Origin: Babylonia areolata | Taxonomy: Eukaryota; Mollusca; Gastropoda; Neogastropoda; Buccinidae | DNA: 64,000 nt | Reading direction: 5' to 3' | Assembly: GCF_041734735.1 (NCBI RefSeq) | Contig: NC_134891.1 | Location: forward strand, 4,966,230 to 5,030,229 | Shown: positions 51,001 through 60,100 of the stretch, one piece after another | How positions within the stretch are numbered: position 1 is the stretch's first letter | Layout of the letters: each line of letters opens with the position of its first letter | Translations under genes and position numbers: made by a program | Notes under the pieces: model-generated | The model's input: the letters and a program-made list of their open reading frames with translations, nothing else | Database searches by the model: none | What the model was told of the DNA's origin: nothing

Positions 51001-54000
51001 TTACATACCTCATAATCACACACACACGGGAACCCATATACACCACAGAAACTGAACATGTACATGTTCAGATACATGTATACATACATTCATGAGCCTG
51101 GCATTTGTGCACCACATGGATTCTTGAAGATAGTTGGAAATTGATTATTATTATGAAAAAAACCCAACTTTTTTTTTATGAGAGGAGTTTTGTGCATCAG
51201 GTATCTCCAGTTTCTCCACTGATGGAGTCAATGGTCGAAAGAATGCAACATAAAACATGGAGCCTGCATCGTTGGGAACTGTTGTCTCTGTCAGCATTTT
51301 CCTGGTTATTTGGCTTCTACACACAGTAAGAAGAAAAAAAGAAACAGAAGAAATTTTGCATTATTTGAATTTTGGAATTGGAAATTCATTGGGGTTTGAT
51401 CTCATAGAAGCTGGTTTCTAGCAGTTCAGCCACAGTTTGCACACACTAAAGCTCATGCACATGTGCACACACATGCATGCACGCACACAGTGACACACAC
51501 ACACACACACCAACAAAATACATGCATGGGAACCCATATACACTCATACAAACTGAACATATACATGCTTATGCACAGGCACACATACATACATACTCGT
51601 GAGACCAGTGTGCAACACACACAAGAGATCAGCATGCACAGAGATTCTTGAAGATAGTGATAATTTATTTAAAAACGACAAACATTCTATAATCTTTTCC
51701 AAGAGACGAAGAGTTATGCGCATTCGGTATCTCCAGTTTCTCCACAAATGGAGTCAATGGTCGAAAGAATGCAAAAGAAACATGGAGTCTGCATCGTTGG
51801 AATCTGTTGTGTTTGTCACCACTTTCCTGGTTATTTGGCTTCTACACACACACACACACACACACAAAAACAACAAAAAAATCAGAAAGGGAAGAATTAC
51901 TGATTGAACCAGAAACTTAGTATTGACTAAAGTTTGAACAAATGGACAGTGTTTTGAATCCAGTTGCTCAGCCATGTCTGATGCAGTGGTTGTATGAACT
52001 TGGGCAAATGTGTGTGATTTTGAATGGGACTTGGCAGCTGTGCTTGTTGGCTACTTAATGCTGCTGTTTTCCTTTATATGATATTTTTCCTGATGTCATT
52101 TCATGATACTGGAAATTCTAATTCATCATTTAATGTTACCACTTTGAAACAAAGAACACCATATATGCGCTTTCACTGAAAATGTAAATAGATTTGTAAG
52201 TTTTCCTGTTTTAACCACGCTTGTGGTTCATCTGAAATGATGTGCTGTGATCATGTATGGGCATATGTTTGGATATTCACATGCACACATACTAACATAC
52301 TGCATGTTCATACAACAAGCGCTCACACACAAATCTGGCAGATGACCGTTAATTATTTCTCTTCATCAAGAGACAGACTGGAGAGAGAAGAGCTGTGTGC
52401 ATTCGGTATCTCCAGTTTCTCCACTGATGGAGTCAATGGTCGAAAGAATGCAACAGAAACATGAAGCCTGCATCGTTGGAATCTGTTGTGTTTGTCACCA
52501 CTTTCCTGGTTATTTGGCTTCTACACACACACACACAAAAAAAAAACCAACAAAAAAATCAGAAAGGGAAGAATTACTGATTGAACCAGAAACTTAGTAT
52601 TGACTAAAGTTTGAACAAATGGACAGTGTTTTGAATCCAGTTGCTCAGCCATGTCTGATGCAGTGGTTGTATGAACTTGGGCAAATGCGTGTGATTTTGA
52701 ATGGGACTTGGCAGCTGTGCTTGTTGGCTACTTAATGCTGCTGTTTTCCTTTATATGATATTTTTCCTGATGTCATTTCATGATACTGGAAATTCTAATT
52801 CATCATTTAATGTTACCACTTTGAAACAAAGAACACCATATATGCGCTTTCACTGAAAATGTAAATAGATTTGTAAGTTTTCCTGTTTTAACCACGCTTG
52901 TGGTTCATCTGAAATGATGTGCTGTGATCATGTATGGGCATATGTTTGGATATTCACATGTACACATACTAACATACTGCATGTTCATACAACAAGCGCT
53001 CACACACAAATCTGGCAGATGACCGTTAATTATTTCTCTTCACCAAGAGACAGACTGGAGAGAGAAGAGCTGTGTGCATTCGGTATCTCCAGTTTCTCCA
53101 CTGATTGAGTCAATGGTCGAAAGAATGCAACAGAAACATGAAGCCTGCATCGTTGGAATCTGTTGTGTTTGTCACCACTTTCCTGGTTATTTGGCTTCGA
53201 CATGCTAATATTGTACAAATTGCAGTTTTATTGTAATACAGGTCTGATCATGTGTGTATTACGGGGGTTTTTTGTTTTTCTTTATTCATATTACTGTTAT
53301 TAGCTAAAACATGAAGACATAACTTGGGAAGAAAAAATTCAGTTGGTTTTTATTTTTGTCTTTTCTTCTAATTCAGATTATTCATTTATTATTACCATGT
53401 TCCTTTCTTCTTTTGTCATTGATGTATTTAGTTTTATTATGTTTTTCATTAGTGATTTAGTCAGTCAAGTCATTTGGTTTATTTTGAAGGGGGACATGGG
53501 TGGGAACATTGAGGGAGAGTGCTCAGGTCAGGGAATGGTTTTGGGATCTGTACAACACACAGTTACACTACAGGGGCCTAGTGACAGAATGTGCCCCATC
53601 ACCGACAGCATTGGTGACTTAATGAAAATAAATGGAATCACTGAAACACTTTGTTGTTATGTGAATGACATGATAAACTGAGGGCCTGTGTATTGAATGC
53701 GCTTAGCACACGTATCAGAACCCAGTGCAATAAAGGGGTTGCCCCTGGCAAGATTTAGTGAATAAATCCACTTTGTTAGGAAACTAAATACACTTGCAGA
53801 AAGTAAAAAGAAGAGAAAAGGATGGCACCTTCACTGTAGCCACACACTCTTCCTGGGCATGGGATAGCAGCCCAGATTTCACACAGAGAAATCTATTGTG
53901 ACAAAGAGTAATAATAATTAAAAAAAAGAAAAAGAAAAAAGTTTGAAGTGTCAACAATGCATTGTGAAATGCTGGCAGGTACCATGAGCTGTACCTGAAG

Positions 54001-54112
54001 AGCAAGGGTAACGGCTTCAAGAACAAGCGTATTCTGATGGAGTTCATCCACAAGAGGAAGGCAGAGAAGGCCAGAACCAAGCTCCTCAGGTAAACTACCT
54101 CCATCAGTCTGT

Positions 54113-54153
<41 letters not shown>

Positions 54154-57100
54154 TTCTGCTGCCCTGTTCTTCTGTGTTATTTTTAGTAGCATGCAGGATG
54201 TGTTTAGAGGCTTATTTGCCAGTACAGTCTATGAAACTGGGATTCGAACCCAAATCCTCATGAACACTATTGGCAGATAAGCATCTTAACCATTCTGCCA
54301 TCTTCCTCCTGTTTGGTTGTACAAGGCGTTGAAGACAAATGTTTAACAAGAAACATGACCATGTTTGGTTCTTTGTTGAAGGTTAAATTTTGCACTGCTG
54401 TTACCAGTAAATTGCTTCTTGCAGCATTTGGTTGATACGTCATCAGGCTGTGAACAGCTGCTTCTTAATCATTTTCTCAGTATTTGGGTTTACTTTTTTA
54501 TATTCAGTTGTGCGTGCAGAGCAGTTCTACCTTCTCCTCTCACACTGTATTAAAAAGATTAGACAGTGTGACATCACCAGGCAGTGATGACAGACACGGA
54601 CAAGAAATATCATGTTTGTGTGTTATACGCTATTCTGAGCCTGTACACGTCTGCTGTGAAGCACACACTGTTTTCTGCATTCAAACTGCTTGAATAAACA
54701 GGCCTGTTATTTTCACCAATTTCGATCAACAGGTCTATTATTTTGACTGATATGGCCCTAGAGACCTGTTGTTTTGACTGATATGGACCTACAGATAAAG
54801 ATGTTAAATCCATAATTTCCTCTGGGGTAGGCAAGGAAAGTAAGGATTCCAGACTGTCAGAAACTTATTCAGTTATTGATGTGGGTTTGAATGGATGGAA
54901 ATCAGATTTACAGTATGTGCCATTTTTGTGATGCAGTGGTGGTGGAAGAAATGAGATATTGCCTGTATTGAGATTAGCAGTCTCCATATTGGAGGTGAAT
55001 GGAAGAAATGAGATATTGCCTGTATTTAGATTTGCAGTCTCCATGTTGGAGGTTGATTCTACACTGCTGTTGCAAGTGCACAGTTCTTTACAGCATGTGT
55101 GTCAGTGTTTGGTTTGTATTTCATCTGGCTGCAAACTCTAAACTGCTTTTTTGTCATTTTCTCAATATTTGGGTTAACTCTTATGATTCAGTCATGCGTG
55201 CAAAGCAATTCTGTCTTCCCTCCTCACATTGCATTAAAAGATTAGACAGTGCGACATCGCCAGGCAATGATGACAGACACTGACAAGAAATACCATGTTT
55301 GTGTGTTATACGCTATTCTGAGCCTGTACATGTCTGCTGTGAAGTATACACTGTTTATTGCATTCAGACTGCATGAAGAATTTCTTATAATGGCTTTTCT
55401 CTGATTTGTAGAAGAAGAAATAATATCTTGGGGACATTTTAATTGCTGAGGTGCTGATTAAAAAAAGAAAAGAAAAAAAAAAGAGTATGAAAATGGGGAT
55501 GTACAAATGATGCAAGACTAAAAATTGTGACCCGAAAAGTAGGACTCCCAAGCAAAATCTTCCTGTGATTTAAGAAATGCTTCAGACAATTTTGGAAATG
55601 GGAGGGGAGTGTGTGTGGGGATTGAACTATGAAAGACAGAAGAGGATATGGTGTCAGTTCCAAAACTCCAGCTCCATGGATAGGGGTTTGCCATTCATTT
55701 CACTGTTTGACCCCCAACATTATTTATCATCTTTTATTTCCCACAACAGGCAGTTACATGTTCTGAATACATTGTTTTGGTCAAAATATGCTTATACGTT
55801 TGATTAATGTTATTACAACTGGTAATCTTTATCCTGCTGTCTGTAGTCTTATTTTCTCAACCTCTAGGGCAGTCCTGTCTGTCTCTCTGGTGTATTTGGC
55901 AGTTTATTGTCCTACTTTTTTCACATGATATGAAAAGTACCATTGTCAGGCAGTGAGGACAAACATCATCAAGAAACAACATGTTTGTTTGTTATACGCT
56001 ATTCTGAGCCTGTACAAGTTTGCATAACAATGCAGTAAATGATCCAGTCTTTTGGCATGCAAAAAGCATGAGGATTGTTGATTACTTGTTGTAAGAGTTG
56101 ACTTTTTTATTTATTTATTTTTTACTGTTCGATGTTTAATCAACTCTTCAAGTGTATGCAAAGCTCACGCTTTGGTCCAGTCTGTAGTAGACTGAGAATC
56201 TCAGCTAAGCTTTCATGGGCTGCCACTCTCAGACAGGAAGGCAAGATTGCGCTTTGTATTGGCTCTGTCTGGTGCCGCAGCTTTGGGGACCAGTTGGCCT
56301 TTGGGGACCATCCCAATGCTGTCTTCAAGCTCTCTTGGCTTGGAGAGTGGGGAATATGACAGTCTCCACTATAACTGAGTTCTGGCCCAGATAGGACAGC
56401 AGTTGCTTCCTCGGCTGTTTGATAGTCGTCGGGCACAACTATCACACTCGCTTGTAGTAAACATTGTAGTCACACTGTCAAAAACCTGTTACACATCTAG
56501 AGTTGAGTATTGACTGATATATGTATATATTGATGCTTTTTTTTTTAATTTTTTTTTTTTTAACCTCTCCTTTTGCTCAAAGGTGTGACTTGTTGAAATG
56601 GCGTAATGAAATTGTGACCCCAAAAGCAGGGTTCCCAAGCAAAAATCTTCCTGTGATTGAAGAAGTGCCTGACAAGAGTTTGGAAATAGGAGGGGGGTGT
56701 TGGGGTAAAGAATGAGACAGTGGAGGAGGTAGTGTCAGTTCTAAAACTCCAGCTCCAGTCACTAGTTCTGAATACATTGTTTTGGTCAAAATATACTTAT
56801 GTAGTATATTTGGTTGATATCATTACATCTGGTAATCTTGTTCATCTGTATTCTTACTCTGTCAACCACTTGGACAGCCCTGTCTGTCTTACTTGTCTAT
56901 TAGGCAGATTATTGCCCTCTCCCTTTTCTCACATGATATGAAAAGTAGCAGGCAATGATGACAAAACATCATCAAGAAACAACATGTTTGCATGTTATAC
57001 GCTATTCTGAGCCTGTGCAAGTTTGCATAACAGTGCAGTTAATGACACAGTCTTTTAGCATGCAAAAAGCATGGGGATTACTTGTAAGGGTTCACTTTTT

Positions 57101-60100
57101 TGCGAATGGTTAAAAAAAAAAAATCAAATCTTTTTTGTTGTTGTACTGTTCCGTGTTTAATCATCGTGTTAAGTGTATGTAAAGCTGGCACTTTGGCCCA
57201 GTCCATAGTGGACTGAGAACCTCATCTCAACTTTCATGGGCTGCCACACTCAAACAAGGATGCAAAATTGCACTTTGTACTGGGTCTGTCTTGTGCTGCA
57301 GCTTTGGGGACCAGTTGGCCTTTGGGGACCATCCCAACGCTGTCTTCAAGCCCTCTTGGCTTAGAGAGTGGGGGTGTAACTTCGGCATGATGAGAGTCTC
57401 CACATGGCACTATAATTGAGTTCTGGCCCAGATAGTTGGGACAGCAGTTGCCTCCTCTGCTGTTCGATAGTCATAGGTGGGCACACCTATCACACTTACT
57501 TGTAGTAGACATTGTAGTCACACTGTCAAAAACTGTTACACATTTTGGAGTTAAGTATTGACTGATATATGTATTTATTGGTTGTTTTATTTTATTTTAT
57601 TTTTTTTCTCTTCCTCTTGCTCCAGGGAGTGACTTGTTGAAATGGTGTTAAGAAATTGTGACCCCAAAAGCAGGACTCCCAAGCAAAAATCTTCCTGTGA
57701 TTGAAGAAGTGCTTGACAAGAGTTTGGAAATAGGAGGGGGGTGTTGGGGTAAAGAATGAGACAGTGGAGGAGGTAGTGTCAGTTCTAAAACTCCAGCTCC
57801 AGTCACTAGTTCTGAATACATTGTTTTGGTCAAAATATACTTATGTAGTATATTTGGTTGATATCATTACATCTGGTAATCTTTGTTCATCTGTCTTCTT
57901 ATTCTGTCAACCACTTGGACAGCCCTGTCTGTCTTACTTGTCTATTAGGCAGATTATTGCCCTCTCCCTTTTCTCACATAAGAAAAGTAGCAGGCAATGA
58001 TGACAAAACATCAACAAGAAACAACATGTTTGTATGTTATACGCTATTCTGAGCCTGCACAAGTTTGCATAACAAAGCAGTTAACGACACAGTCTTTTAG
58101 CATGCAAAAAGCATGGGGCTGACTTGTAAGAGTTTACTTTTTTGTGTGTTTTATTAAAAAAAAAAATTAATAAATTTTTTGGTTGTACTGTTCCATGTTT
58201 TTAATCAATGCGTCAAGTATATGCAAAGCTTGCACTTTGGCCCAGTCCATAGTGGACTCAGAACCTCATCTAAACTTTCATGGGCTGCCACACTCAAACA
58301 AGGAGGCAAGATTGCACTTTGTACTGGGTCTGTCTTGTGCTGCAGCTTTGGGGACCAGTTGGCCTTTGGGGACTGTCCCAGCGCTGTCTTCAAACCCTCT
58401 TGGCTTAGAGAGTGGGCGTGTAACTTAGGCATGATGACAGTTCTCCACTATAATTGAGTGCTGGTCCAGATAGTCAGGACAGCAGTTGCCTCTGCTGTTC
58501 GATAGTCATAGGTGGGCACACCTATCACACTTACTTGTAGTAGACATTGTAGTCACACTGTCAAAAATGGTTACACATTTAGAGTTGAGTATTCACTGAT
58601 ATATGTATATATTGGTGGTGGTTTTTTTATTTTTACGTTTTTTTCTCCTCTTGCTCAAGGGAGTGACTTGTTGAAATGGTGTTATGAAATTGTGACCCCA
58701 AAAGCAGGACACCCAAGCAGAAATCTTCCTGTGATTGAAGAAGTGCCTGACAAAAGTTTGGAAATAGGAGGGGGGTGTTGGGGTAAAGAATGAGACAGTG
58801 GAGGAGGTAGTGTCAGTTCTAAAACTCCAGCTCCAGTCACTAGTTCTGAATACATTGTTTTGGTCAAAATATACTTATGTAGTATATTTGGTTGATATCA
58901 TTACATCTGGTAATCTTTGTTCATCTGTCTTCTTATTCTGTCAACCACTTGGACAGCCCTGTCTGTCTTACTTGTCTATTAGGCAGATTATTGCCCTCTC
59001 CCTTTTCTCACATGATATGAAAAGTAGCAGGCAATGATGACAAAACATCATCAAGAAACAACATGTTTGCATGTTATACGCTATTCTGAGCCTGTGCAAG
59101 TTTGCATAACAGTGCAGTTAATGACACAGTCTTTTAGCATGCAAAAAGCATGGGGTTGACTTGTAAGAGTTTACTTTTTGTGTGTTTAAAAAAGAAAAAA
59201 ATATATATATATATTTTTTTTTTTGTTGGTTGTACTGTTCCATGTTTTTAATCAATGCGTCAAGTATATGTAAAGCTTGCACTTTGGCCCAGTCCATAGT
59301 GGACTCAGAACCTCATCTAAACTTTCATGGGCTGCCACACTCAAACAAGGAGGCAAGATTGCACTTTGTACTGGGTCTGTCTGGTGCTGCAGCTTTGGGG
59401 ACCAGTTGGCCTTTGGGGACCATCCCAACGCTGTCTTCAAGCCCTCTTGGCTTAGAGAGTGGAGGTGTAACTTCAGCATGATGAGAGTCTCCACATGGCA
59501 CTATAATTGAGTTCTGGCCCAGATAGTTGGGACAGCAGTTGCCTCCTCTGCTGTTCGATAGTCATAGGTGGGCACACTATCACACTTACTTGTAGTAGAC
59601 ATTGTAGTCACACTGTCAAAAACTGTTACACATTTTGGAGTTAAGTATTGACTGATATATGTATATATTGGTTGTTTTATTCTATTTTATTTTTTTCTCT
59701 TCTTGCTCCAGGGAGTGACTTGTTGAAATGGTGTTAAGAAATTGTGACCCCAAAAGCAGGACTCCCAAGCAAAAATCTTCCTGTGATTGAAGAAGTGCCT
59801 GACAAGAGTTTGGAAATAGGATGGGGGTGTTGGGGTAAAGAATGAGACAGTGGAGGAGGTAGTGTCAGTTCTAAAACTCCAGCTCCAGTCACTAGTTCTG
59901 AATACATTGTTTTGGTCAAAATATACTTATTTAGTATATTTGGTTGATATCATTACATCTGGTAATCTTGTTCATCTGTCTTCTTACTCTGTCAACCACT
60001 TGGACAGCCCTGTCTGTCTTACTTGTCTATTAGGCAGATTATTGCCCTCTCCCTTTTCTCACATGATATGAAAAGTAGCAGGCAATGATGACAAAACATC

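Larger units (their letters stand above)
51716..53200 (+). repeat. Direct duplication, period about 677 bp, in RPL19 intron 3
   Basis: The segment from about 51889 recurs from about 52567 almost unchanged, carrying H/ACA copy D and then E. Copies A to B and B to C are spaced about 500 and 526, which points to older duplications of a shorter unit. Confidence 0.85.
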
